From contig JASHRE010000372.1 in assembly GCA_030037515.1 (NCBI GenBank), positions 1 to 7,947 of the forward strand: a stretch of 7,947 nt of DNA, written 5' to 3'. The notes beneath the pieces were generated by a model, which searched no databases, was not told where the DNA came from, and saw only the letters and a program-made list of their open reading frames with translations. Positions 1 through 6,027 of the stretch are shown one piece after another; position 1 is the first letter of the stretch; each line of letters opens with the position of its first letter. The DNA is from Candidatus Sulfotelmatobacter sp. (GTDB taxonomy: Bacteria; Acidobacteriota; Terriglobia; Terriglobales; Acidobacteriaceae). The translations under genes and the position numbers were made by a program.

Positions 1-218
1 GGTGTCGGCGGCTGCTCCATGTATTGGGCCAGATCGGCAAGTTTTTGCGATGCCGAGCGCAGAGCCTTGCTGGAGTGCGAGCGCACCGTGGGGACGATAT
101 CGTCGTTCAAATACCTGATGAACTCGGGAATCTCTTTTTCCAGCCGCTCGACGGCCTCGTTGATGGTTTGACTGACGCGCGCCGATGCGTCTTCCACCTT
201 GCGGTTGAAGTCGTTCAT
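1..218 (-). CDS. Partial uncharacterised helical protein (N-terminal part)
   Basis: The frame opens at ATG 218-216 on the minus strand and runs off the left edge, so only about 72 residues are visible. It starts MNDFNRKVEDASARVSQ. The start is well supported: an AAGGAG Shine-Dalgarno sequence lies four bases before the ATG, and a sigma70-like promoter lies further upstream. The visible protein has no signal peptide, no cysteine and no membrane segment. It is rich in charged residues and in Ala, Ser and Gln, with heptad-like hydrophobic spacing, so it is probably mostly alpha-helical (coiled-coil or phasin-like). A short Pro-containing stretch (QPPTP) follows at the visible end. I recognise no family and assign no function. 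It is transcribed divergently from mutY, and the two genes share a 209-bp intergenic region. Confidence 0.6.
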   Translation of the reverse strand, partial: MNDFNRKVEDASARVSQTINEAVERLEKEIPEFIRYLNDDIVPTVRSHSSKALRSASQKLADLAQYMEQPPT

Positions 219-282
219 GCTGCTCCTTGACCTGATCGAGCGTGGGCGGGTTCACGCTGCGTTCGCGATGCCAGGCTCGAAC

Positions 283-312
283 ATTATTTCGTGACGCCAG
301 GGCTGGGGTCAA
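283..312 (-). promoter_or_regulatory. Sigma70-type promoter for the partial minus-strand gene
   Basis: Read on the minus strand, there is a -35 box TTGACC (312-307) and a -10 box AATAAT (288-283), separated by 18 bp. Each box matches the consensus at 5 of 6 positions. The predicted start of transcription, near 276, would leave a leader of about 58 bases before the ATG at 218. The promoter was found by eye only. Confidence 0.5.
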
Positions 313-388
313 CGCCAAAAGGGCTGATGTTATTGCTTCTGCGGAGCGGGCTGGTTTAGGGCTGTTCCTTCGCTCCCGTCGGCTTGGT

Positions 389-394
389 TACAAT
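389..394 (+). promoter_or_regulatory. Possible -10 box for mutY
   Basis: TACAAT (5 of 6 matches to TATAAT) lies 34 bases before the chosen mutY start. A weak -35 candidate TTCCTT lies at 365-370 with an 18-bp spacer. Transcription from here would start close to 401, which fits translation from ATG 428 and argues against the longer open frame that begins at 242. No clear Shine-Dalgarno sequence is seen. The call is tentative. Confidence 0.25.
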
Positions 395-427
395 ACATTC
401 CCGGTGAACCGCGCCCGGGCGCATTAC

Positions 428-1435
428 ATGTTGCAAGCACGTTGCCAGGAATTTCGTTCCCGTCTGCTCGCATGGTACCAGGCGAACGCCCGCGACCTGC
501 CATGGCGGAAAAGCCACGATCCCTACCGGGTCTGGGTTTCGGAAATCATGCTGCAGCAGACACGGGTTGCGGCGGTGATCGAGCACTACCACGAATTTCT
601 GCGGCTGTTTCCTACCGTCGAAAAGCTGGCTGCCCGAAGGGAATCGAGCGTTTTGGCCGCGTGGAGCGGTTTGGGATACTACCGCCGAGCGCGCCTGCTC
701 CACGCTGCCGCGAAACTGATTGCACGAAGCCTGCGCGGGAAATTTCCCCCGACCGCCGAAGGTTGGCGCCAGTTGCCGGGCATCGGCCGCTACACCGCAG
801 CCGCGATCGCCAGCATCGCCTTCGGAGAACCGGCCGCTGCCGTCGACGGAAACGTGGAGCGTGTGCTCGAGCGCGTGAACGGAAATTCGCCGTCCGGCGG
901 CGAGCTATGGCAAGCGGCCGAAGATCTGCTTGATCGAGCGCGTCCGGGCGATTTCAATCAGGCCATGATGGAACTCGGCGCAACCGTATGCACGCCGCGC
1001 GCCCCTCGATGTCGAATGTGTCCCGTCATTGAAATGTGCGCAACTCGTGGAGAACTGGCCGGCGGCGCACAAACATCGCGCCAGAAAAAACGCGAAATCC
1101 ATTACGCATTGCGCTGTCGGGGTTCGCAGGTATGTCTGGTGGTGCGGCCTCGACATGCTGCGCTGATGCCAGGCATGTGGGAATTGCCCCAGATCGAAGC
1201 TCCCGGCGGCCACGCGAAGCCGGCGTTCACGGTGAAACATTCGATCACTACCACGGACTACACCGTGCGCGTCTGGAATTTGGGATTGCCGGCGCGAATT
1301 CCCGGACGGTGGATTTCCCGACCGCGACTGGCGCGTCTTCCACTCACCGGACTTGCGCGAAAGATCCTGCGCCGAGCGGGAATAATGCAAAGGGCCGTTC
1401 CTCGGGGACAATCCCCCGGGCGGCCGCACGCTTAG
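428..1435 (+). CDS. mutY: Adenine DNA glycosylase MutY
   Basis: MutY removes adenine mispaired with 8-oxoguanine or guanine, starting base-excision repair. The protein is 335 aa from ATG 428. Residues 1-210 are the HhH-GPD glycosylase core. LPWRKS (24-29) is followed by SEIMLQQT (38-45), which carries the catalytic Glu39. The helix-hairpin-helix LPGIGRYTA is at 116-124, and VDGNVERV carries the catalytic Asp140. The [4Fe-4S] ligands Cys188, 195, 198 and 204 have the family spacing C-x6-C-x2-C-x5-C. Residues 226-316 form the NUDIX-like C-terminal domain, with the hallmark MPGMWELPQ (247-255). The frame is open back to 242, but those 62 residues do not resemble MutY and overlap the divergent promoter region. 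GTG 404 is another possible start. The FSH motif that reads 8-oxoG in other MutY proteins aligns with I-T-T here. The gene converges on the ETF cluster. Confidence 0.95.
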   Translation: MLQARCQEFRSRLLAWYQANARDLPWRKSHDPYRVWVSEIMLQQTRVAAVIEHYHEFLRLFPTVEKLAARRESSVLAAWSGLGYYRRARLLHAAAKLIARSLRGKFPPTAEGWRQLPGIGRYTAAAIASIAFGEPAAAVDGNVERVLERVNGNSPSGGELWQAAEDLLDRARPGDFNQAMMELGATVCTPRAPRCRMCPVIEMCATRGELAGGAQTSRQKKREIHYALRCRGSQVCLVVRPRHAALMPGMWELPQIEAPGGHAKPAFTVKHSITTTDYTVRVWNLGLPARIPGRWISRPRLARLPLTGLARKILRRAGIMQRAVPRGQSPGRPHA

Positions 1436-1449
1436 CCGTGTTTTGCGGG

Positions 1450-1474
1450 GGGCGCCTTGCGGGCAACAGCGCCC
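1450..1474. other. GC-rich hairpin between convergent genes
   Basis: A perfect 6-bp inverted repeat, GGGCGC (1450-1455) and GCGCCC (1469-1474), encloses 13 bases that can form a small TTG/CAA inner stem. It lies in the 48-bp gap between the ends of mutY and the ETF-QO gene, where a transcription terminator would be expected for both. No T-run follows it on either strand, so it is not a standard intrinsic terminator. Confidence 0.3.
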
Positions 1475-1483
1475 GCGCCACAC

Positions 1484-3196
1484 TCACATGCCGTCGTAGT
1501 TCGGGCCGCCGCCCCCTTCCGGTGGCACCCAAGTGATGATCTGGTAAGGATCCTGAATGTCGCAGGTCTTGCAGTGCACGCAGTTCGAAGGATTCAAGCT
1601 GATGCGCTTGCCGTTGGGCTGGCTTGAATCATCGACCATCTCGTAGACATTGGCCGGACAGAAGTTCTGGCACGGGCTGCCGAATTCTTTCACGCAACGC
1701 ACATTGCAGATGTTCGTATCGTGAATGACGAGATGCGCGGGCTGATCTTCCTCATGCTTGGTGCCCGAGTGATACAAATCAGTGAGCTTGTCGAAAGTGA
1801 GCTTGCCGTCACCTTTGGCTCGGCCCAGCAGATTTTTTTCCGCGCCGCCATCGGCGGGTAATTCGGCAAGCTTACGCATACGCTCGTATCCAGCCACGGC
1901 GGAATAGCGGTTCCGCAGCCCGCGCCCACCGGTGATCATCTGCAAGCCGGTATGAAAGATGCCGGCGAACAAGCCGTGCTCGAATCCCTGATGCAGATTG
2001 CGGACTTTCCACAATTCTTCTTTGACCCAGCTGGACTCGACTTTTTTCTGAAAGGCGTCCAGGGTCGCCGCCGACCAGTCGTTCTTTAATAACGCATCGA
2101 AGGCGGTTTCAGCCGCCAGCATACCGCTCTTGATGGCGAGGTGAATTCCCTTGAGCCGCGCGGCATTGAGGAAGCCGGCGGTGTCGCCGATCATCATCCA
2201 TCCGTTGCCGGCCAGCGCAGGCAGCGCCCACCAGCCGCCATAGGGCATCGACTTTGCGCCATAGCGGATCATCTTTCCACCTTCGAGCAGCTTCTCGACG
2301 AACGGATGCCGCTTGAAATCCTGCAGCACATGCTGCGGATCGAGCCGCGGATCCGGATAGTCGAGGCCCGTGACGAAGCCGAGCGACACGACATTGTTCG
2401 AGGATCCGTAGATCCATGCGCCGCCGTACTCTTTGGTCGTGAGCGGCCAGCCCATGGTGTAGATGACTTCGCCCTTCGCGATCCGCCCCGGGGGAACTTC
2501 CCACAACTCTTTCACGCCTACCCCGTAAGTCTGCGGATTCGCGTTTTTCGCGAGATCGAATTTCTCGGTCAGCTGCTTGGTCAGCGATCCACGCGGGCCC
2601 TCGGCAAGGATGACGACTTTTGCTTTGAGATCGTATCCGGGTTCAAAGTTCGACTTTTGCTGTCCTTCCTTGTCGACGCCCTTGTCGTCGGTCTGCACAC
2701 CAGAGACGCGATCGCCGTCATAAAGAAGTTCGCAGCCGGCGAATCCGGTGAAGACCGTGATTCCGGCTTCCTCCACTTTGCTGCCCAGCCATTTCACGAA
2801 CCGATTCAGCGAGATGACGTAGTTGCCGTGATCGCGCAGAAATGGCGGCGTGGGAATTTTGAATTTGGATTTCTCCGTGAGGAAGTAGACCGCTTCTTTG
2901 GTCACATCAGCATCGAGCGGCGCTTGTTTTTCGAATCCCGGCAGAAGCTCGCGCATGGAGCGCGGATCGAGCAGGGCGCCCGACAGGCAATGCTGCCCGA
3001 TTTCGCGCGCCTTTTCGAGGACGTAGACATTTTCTTTGCTGAGCTCAGAATCGGGATGAGCGGCCTTGTGCGCGTCGATCAGCTGGGCCAGACGCAGGGC
3101 GCAGGCCATGCCGGCCGGCCCTCCGCCGACAATGACCACATCGGCCGGCATCTGCGGGCGTTCGATGTTTTCGATTGGCTTGCGGAAGATGAGCAT
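1484..3196 (-). CDS. Electron transfer flavoprotein-ubiquinone/menaquinone oxidoreductase
   Basis: ETF-QO is an FAD and [4Fe-4S] protein at the inner face of the membrane. It takes electrons from reduced ETF and passes them to quinone. From ATG 3196 the protein is 570 aa. The N-terminal FAD-binding fold ADVVIVGGGPAGMA (18-31) is followed by GQHCLSGA (67-74). The second FAD segment GDTAGFLNAARLKGIHLA lies at 337-354. The C-terminal ferredoxin-like domain has FCPANVYE, with Cys513, and CVHCKTC, with Cys539, 542 and 545, as the expected cluster ligands. It ends in the family-typical PPEGGGGPNYDGM. Three further cysteines (497, 501, 509) precede the cluster. TTG 3244 would add 16 residues encoded by an intergenic repeat and is unlikely. 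No strong Shine-Dalgarno sequence precedes ATG 3196, and ATG 3151 remains possible. It is the third gene of the etf cluster, 80 bp after etfA. The conventional symbol varies (etfD, fixC-like), so none is given. Confidence 0.93.
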   Translation of the reverse strand: MLIFRKPIENIERPQMPADVVIVGGGPAGMACALRLAQLIDAHKAAHPDSELSKENVYVLEKAREIGQHCLSGALLDPRSMRELLPGFEKQAPLDADVTKEAVYFLTEKSKFKIPTPPFLRDHGNYVISLNRFVKWLGSKVEEAGITVFTGFAGCELLYDGDRVSGVQTDDKGVDKEGQQKSNFEPGYDLKAKVVILAEGPRGSLTKQLTEKFDLAKNANPQTYGVGVKELWEVPPGRIAKGEVIYTMGWPLTTKEYGGAWIYGSSNNVVSLGFVTGLDYPDPRLDPQHVLQDFKRHPFVEKLLEGGKMIRYGAKSMPYGGWWALPALAGNGWMMIGDTAGFLNAARLKGIHLAIKSGMLAAETAFDALLKNDWSAATLDAFQKKVESSWVKEELWKVRNLHQGFEHGLFAGIFHTGLQMITGGRGLRNRYSAVAGYERMRKLAELPADGGAEKNLLGRAKGDGKLTFDKLTDLYHSGTKHEEDQPAHLVIHDTNICNVRCVKEFGSPCQNFCPANVYEMVDDSSQPNGKRISLNPSNCVHCKTCDIQDPYQIITWVPPEGGGGPNYDGM

Positions 3197-3210
3197 AGAA
3201 AAATCTTGGC

Positions 3211-3287
3211 CGCGGATTTTCGCGGATCGCCACGGATAAGACAATTCAAGCAGACCTGTTCCGGCCAGATCCGTGTTTATCCGTGGC
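3211..3287. repeat. 10-bp-periodic inverted repeat between etfA and ETF-QO
   Basis: The left arm holds three consecutive 10-bp units on the plus strand, at 3211, 3221 and 3231, with cores CGCGGAT, CGCGGAT and CACGGAT. The right arm holds the reverse complement, two ATCCGTG cores 10 bp apart, at 3269 and 3279. The best-paired part is a perfect 11-bp inverted repeat, GCCACGGATAA (3229-3239) with TTATCCGTGGC (3277-3287), separated by 37 bases. I recall similar GCGGAT/ATCCGC-rich repeats dispersed in Acidobacteriota and related genomes, but only one copy can be seen here. The right arm overlaps the 3' end of etfA. Confidence 0.6.
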
Positions 3288-4281
3288 TATCCCCCGCCTT
3301 TGCTTTCTTCACTTCTTCAATCAGCGGCGGAACGATGTCAAACAGATTTCCCACCACCGCGTAGTCTGCAATCTCAAAAATCGGAGCTTCGGAATCCTTG
3401 TTCACCGCGACGATCGCCCGCGAGCCCTTCATTCCCACGATGTGCTGGATCGCACCGCTGATGCCGAGCGCAAGATACAGTTTTGGCGCGACCGTCTGGC
3501 CCGACGATCCAATCTGACGATCCATGGGCAGCCAGCCGGAATCGCAGATGGGGCGCGAGGCCGCCAGATCGCCGCCCAACGCGTCGGCAAGCTGCTTGGC
3601 GATCAGGATATTCTTCTGCTCTTTGATGCCGCGGCCGACGGCCACGATGATCTCGGCTTGCGTAAGATCGACCGCCTGCTTGGCTTCTTTGAAAACTTCT
3701 TGCGGCTGGTTGCGAACGACCCCTTCGGCAATCTCCACCTTCACGGTTTCCACCGCAGCCGCGCTCGCGCCGGCTTCGGCTTTATCTGCGCGAAACGCGC
3801 CATTCTGAAATGTCACGAACCATGGCGCATCGCCGGCGAAACTCACATCCGCGGCCAGCTTGCCCTGAAACATCTGGCGCGTGAAAAGCAGTTTCCCGCT
3901 TTCGTGCTTGAATCCGATGCAGTCGCTGACCACGCTGCGCCCCATCGCGGTGGCGAGCTTGGGAACGAAGTCGCGGACTTGATACGTATGCGGCATCAGC
4001 ACCAGCTTGGGCTGCTTCGTCGCGAGGAATTGTTTCAATCCAGCAGCAAATGCATCGGGAGTATAGGCATCGAGCTTCCGTGATTCGATCGCGTAGACTT
4101 TGGCTAGTTTTTTACCGGCCACTTCGGGGGAGATCGATGGCGCGTTCGTTCCAACCACGGCGGCTTCGAGGGGCCAGCCGGTCGCGCCAGCAATCGCTTG
4201 CCCCGCGGCGATGGTCTCCCATGAAACCCGATTCAGTTTGCCTTCGCGTTGTTCGACAACGACAAGGATGGTTTCTGGCAT
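3277..4281 (-). CDS. etfA: Electron transfer flavoprotein, alpha subunit
   Basis: EtfA holds the redox-active FAD of the cytoplasmic ETF heterodimer, which collects electrons from acyl-CoA and related dehydrogenases. At 334 aa it is of usual length. Residues 1-190 form the alpha/beta ETF domain shared with EtfB. The C-terminal FAD domain shows the family motifs in order: GRGI (216-219), SRPICDSGWLP (242-252), QIGSSGQTVAPKLYLALGIS (256-275), GAIQHIVGM (276-284) and AVNKDSEAPIFEIADY (292-307). ATG 4281 is preceded by GAGGA three bases upstream. Plain G/S residues occupy the usual QVGQTGK positions, so FAD binding should be intact. The final residues D-S-H-G and the TAA stop lie inside an inverted repeat that fills the gap to the ETF-QO gene. 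The gene lies 103 bp after etfB and is probably co-transcribed with it. Confidence 0.95.
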   Translation of the reverse strand: MPETILVVVEQREGKLNRVSWETIAAGQAIAGATGWPLEAAVVGTNAPSISPEVAGKKLAKVYAIESRKLDAYTPDAFAAGLKQFLATKQPKLVLMPHTYQVRDFVPKLATAMGRSVVSDCIGFKHESGKLLFTRQMFQGKLAADVSFAGDAPWFVTFQNGAFRADKAEAGASAAAVETVKVEIAEGVVRNQPQEVFKEAKQAVDLTQAEIIVAVGRGIKEQKNILIAKQLADALGGDLAASRPICDSGWLPMDRQIGSSGQTVAPKLYLALGISGAIQHIVGMKGSRAIVAVNKDSEAPIFEIADYAVVGNLFDIVPPLIEEVKKAKAGDSHG

Positions 4282-4298
4282 AAATCCTCAAGATCAAC

Positions 4299-4320
4299 GT
4301 TTCAAAGTTTCACGTTTCAA
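4299..4320. repeat. Triple GTTTCA short repeat between etfB and etfA
   Basis: GTTTCA occurs three times, starting at 4299, 4307 and 4314, as GTTTCAAA, GTTTCAC and GTTTCAA. It sits in the 103-bp gap, just upstream of the etfA start when read on the minus strand. No strong hairpin or T-run is seen in this gap, so readthrough from etfB into etfA is plausible. Confidence 0.4.
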
Positions 4321-4384
4321 GCTTCCTCCAGGGGTCATGAGTTCGCTCGAAAACCCTGAAACCCGCGCAGCCCTGAAGTTCTGT

Positions 4385-5155
4385 CTATAGCACGCGCAGT
4401 TCATTTCGCAGTTTGTCGACCAGTTTCTTGGCGACTTCACCGGCCGGCCCTTCAATGTATTCCGTCTTTTTTGTCTTTTGCGGAACGTACAAGCGCTCAA
4501 TTTTCTGCAGATTATTTCCAATCGCGCCCCCGACTTCGGCGAGCGTCACTTTCCGCAGCGGCTTGTTTTTCGCCTGCTTGATGCCGATCAACGTCGCGTA
4601 GCGCAGCTTGTTGATGCCGGACTGAATGGTCAGCACCGCCGGCAGCGGCATGTCGACAAATTGGAAGTATCCGGCTTCGAGCTCGCGCTTCACGCGAATG
4701 CCGGCGTCAGTTTTTTCGATCTGCATGATGATGGTGGCGTGCGGCCAGCCCAACAATTCAGCGAGAATCACGCCGGTTTGCGCGTATCCGTAATCGTCGG
4801 ATTGCAGGCCGGTAAAGATCAGATCAAACGGTTCGTCTTTGATCGCCGCGGCGATCGCCTTGGCAGTATTGAAGGCGTCAAGGCCGACGAATTTTTCATC
4901 TTCGAGATGAATGGCGCGATCGGCGCCTTTGGCGAGCGCCTCGCGCAATACCTGCTGCGCCCGCGCCGGCCCGCTGGTGATCACGACCACTTCGCCCTTG
5001 TGCTTTTCCCGCTGGCGCAACGCCTCTTCAAGCGCGTACGCGTCGGGTTCGTTGACTTCGTAGGAAACGTCCTCGCGTATCCATGTGCCCGATTCGTTCA
5101 GCTTCAGCGGCGCATCTTTCTGCGGCACTTGCTTCATACAGACCAGGATTTTCAC
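4385..5155 (-). CDS. etfB: Electron transfer flavoprotein, beta subunit
   Basis: EtfB is the AMP-binding partner of EtfA in the ETF heterodimer and contacts the donor dehydrogenases. From GTG 5155 it is 256 aa, the usual length. Seen in order are the opening MKILVCMKQVPQ, the conserved VNEPDAYALEEAL (34-46), the nucleotide-loop residues D120, D121 and Q126-T127-G128, and the beta-subunit signature VKRELEAGYF to PLPAVLT (155-176). LRYATL (184-189) follows in the dehydrogenase-contact region. GTG 5155 is chosen because GAGGAG lies seven bases upstream and because family members begin at this point. A GTG at 5197 in the same frame would add 14 residues with no family match. It is the first gene of the cluster, and its own promoter is the likely driver of all three. 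Presence of the quinone oxidoreductase argues for an ordinary respiratory ETF, not a bifurcating one. Confidence 0.95.
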   Translation of the reverse strand: MKILVCMKQVPQKDAPLKLNESGTWIREDVSYEVNEPDAYALEEALRQREKHKGEVVVITSGPARAQQVLREALAKGADRAIHLEDEKFVGLDAFNTAKAIAAAIKDEPFDLIFTGLQSDDYGYAQTGVILAELLGWPHATIIMQIEKTDAGIRVKRELEAGYFQFVDMPLPAVLTIQSGINKLRYATLIGIKQAKNKPLRKVTLAEVGGAIGNNLQKIERLYVPQKTKKTEYIEGPAGEVAKKLVDKLRNELRVL

Positions 5156-5182
5156 GTTCAGACTCCTCGAAGCAAACAGGAG

Positions 5183-5211
5183 AGTATAAATCAGCACTCC
5201 CTGTTCGGCAC
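5183..5211 (-). promoter_or_regulatory. Likely promoter of the etf cluster
   Basis: Read on the minus strand, TATACT (5188-5183, 5 of 6) forms a -10 box within an AT-rich patch in otherwise GC-rich DNA. The -35 position, 17 bp upstream, reads GTGCCG, a poor match (3 of 6). Transcription would begin near 5176, giving a leader of about 20 bases that contains the GAGGAG ribosome site. The weak -35 suggests help from an activator, or a different promoter. Confidence 0.35.
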
Positions 5212-5405
5212 TCGAGGAGGGAACGCAGGTGAGCCAGTTGAACTCCCCGCCCGTAAACTCGCGAGTGAGCCCTCCGCGCTCAGCCTTCAGCCAAGAAAAA
5301 TTGGGAGGGCGGCGCCCGAAACAATTCGGCGGCGCGAGATCATGAATGAGCGCGGGAGAAGTGACGAACGCGGAGGGGTGAACGCCGAGTGCTGAAGGCC
5401 GATGG
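5198..5405. other. Noncoding stretch rich in inverted repeats
   Basis: About 200 bp separates the etf cluster from the zinc-ribbon gene. It holds several short repeats: inverted pairs CCCTCCGCG/CGCGGAGGG (5270-5278, 5369-5377), GCCTTCAGC/GCTGAAGGC (5283-5291, 5391-5399) and GCACTCG/CGAGTGC (5208-5214, 5386-5392). It also has the palindrome ACTCGCGAGT (5257-5266), a direct repeat GTGAGCC (5229, 5265) and a CCGAA/TTCGG hairpin (5315-5328). On the minus strand, GGGCGCCGCCC is followed a few bases later by a T5 run (5295-5299), a weak candidate terminator for the zinc-ribbon gene. The minus-strand frame of etfB stays open through part of this region but has no start codon beyond 5197. Confidence 0.4.
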
Positions 5406-5678
5406 CTACTCCGTGATCACCGTCGATTGGCCGGAGATCTCGAAGCGCTTGCGGCAGCGCATGTTCTTGCAGGCCATCATGTCGTCTTTGCGGACCATGT
5501 ACGAGCGCGCTTTGGCGAAGCGGGCGCGGTCGCGGTCGTCGGCGCGTCCTGAAAGCTGGCGCTTTTTGGTTCGCACCACCCATGTGACTTCATACTCCGC
5601 CGTTTGATGGCAGTGGGGACAATTCAACGTTGCTGGTTTCTTTTCCTGACGCTCGTCGAAAAATTCGCGTTCTTCCAT
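5406..5678 (-). CDS. Small zinc-ribbon-like protein, function unknown
   Basis: The frame gives 90 aa from ATG 5678. Two cysteine pairs, C20-P-H-C23 and C70-x4-C75, lie about 46 residues apart and flank a basic central segment (WVVRTKKRQL, then RADDRDRARFAKARSY). This looks like a structural zinc site, and the charged middle would suit nucleic-acid or protein contact. There is no signal peptide or membrane segment. AGGAG lies only two bases before ATG 5678, which is close for a ribosome site. The frame is open to 5789, so GTG 5699 or another upstream start is possible. It is divergent from the small lysine-rich gene at 5838. I do not recognise a named family, and function is not assigned. Confidence 0.6.
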   Translation of the reverse strand: MEEREFFDERQEKKPATLNCPHCHQTAEYEVTWVVRTKKRQLSGRADDRDRARFAKARSYMVRKDDMMACKNMRCRKRFEISGQSTVITE

Positions 5679-5763
5679 AGCTCCTGTGAGCACAACCACC
5701 GGCGTCCCCAGCACGCCTGACCTTTGCGTCATGCGCTGCAGGCACCCTCGGCTGTCCGGCGAA

Positions 5764-5775
5764 GCGAAGCTTCGC
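5764..5775. promoter_or_regulatory. 12-bp palindrome in a divergent promoter region
   Basis: GCGAAGCTTCGC is a perfect palindrome, preceded by another GCGAA in the same orientation. It lies between the divergent zinc-ribbon and lysine-rich genes, just downstream of the predicted minus-strand transcription start. It could be an operator or a hairpin in the long leader, but no regulator is identified. Confidence 0.3.
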
Positions 5776-5788
5776 ACCATTTCACACA

Positions 5789-5797
5789 ATTATCACA
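5789..5797 (-). promoter_or_regulatory. Extended -10 promoter element for the zinc-ribbon gene
   Basis: Read on the minus strand, TGTGATAAT is an extended -10 element (TGn plus GATAAT, 5 of 6). It lies in the only AT-rich stretch between the two divergent genes. No good -35 is seen, which is tolerable for this promoter class. It would give a leader of about 100 bases before ATG 5678. Confidence 0.35.
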
Positions 5798-5837
5798 GTT
5801 TTGTAACTATCATGCTATGGCAACATGGGAAACAGCC

Positions 5838-6005
5838 ATGCCACGCAAGCCAAAACCGAAGCCGTTTCGCGCCGTCACCGCGGTCAAGGAGTTGGCCCGC
5901 GAGCGCGTCGGCCGACCTCCCGCGGAGAAGATTGTCGTCGAGAAAAAGAAAAAGCCGGAAAAACACAAACCGACGCTGGGCAAGCTGTTGGGGGACGCGG
6001 ATTGA
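5838..6005 (+). CDS. Small lysine-rich basic protein, function unknown
   Basis: The frame encodes 55 aa beginning MPRKPKPKPFRAVTAV. Lys and Arg make up roughly 17 residues against 7 acidic ones. Many third codon positions are G or C, as expected for real coding sequence in this DNA. A basic Pro/Lys head is followed by a short helix-like part (VTAVKELARERV), a GRPP turn reminiscent of an AT-hook core, a K4 run and a tail KPTLGKLLGDAD. It is probably cytoplasmic and may bind nucleic acid, but that is inference from charge only. ATG 5838 is preceded by GGGAA six bases upstream. ATG 5817 in the same frame would add seven residues, but it lies too close to the possible -10 TATCAT at 5808-5813. The gene converges on the lipoprotein gene. 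Confidence 0.55.
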   Translation: MPRKPKPKPFRAVTAVKELARERVGRPPAEKIVVEKKKKPEKHKPTLGKLLGDAD

Positions 6006-6027
6006 CCGACCTAGTTGAAGGTGACGG

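Noticed and set aside
242..427. N-terminal extension of MutY from ATG 242
   Set aside because: The 62 extra residues have no MutY similarity, and the region contains the divergent promoter and a likely mutY promoter.
1450..1474. Bidirectional intrinsic terminator between mutY and the ETF-QO gene
   Set aside because: A hairpin exists, but neither strand has a T-run after it, so it is listed only as a hairpin.
905..1483. 192-aa minus-strand frame opposite mutY
   Set aside because: It is antisense to the conserved iron-sulfur and C-terminal domains of MutY, and its composition is that of a shadow frame.
3197..3244. TTG start of the ETF-QO adding 16 residues
   Set aside because: The extra residues are encoded largely by the intergenic repeat, and family proteins begin close to the FAD-binding fold.
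2141..3364. 407-aa open frame on the plus strand opposite the ETF-QO gene
   Set aside because: It is antisense to a gene with clear family motifs, crosses the intergenic repeat, and its translation shows no recognisable domain. It is the expected open antisense frame in GC-rich DNA.
4299..4320. CRISPR-like repeat array
   Set aside because: The unit is only six bases with one- or two-base gaps, and there are no spacers or cas genes.
4478..5395. 305-aa open frame on the plus strand opposite etfB
   Set aside because: It is antisense to etfB, continues into noncoding repeats, and has no domain or ribosome site of note.
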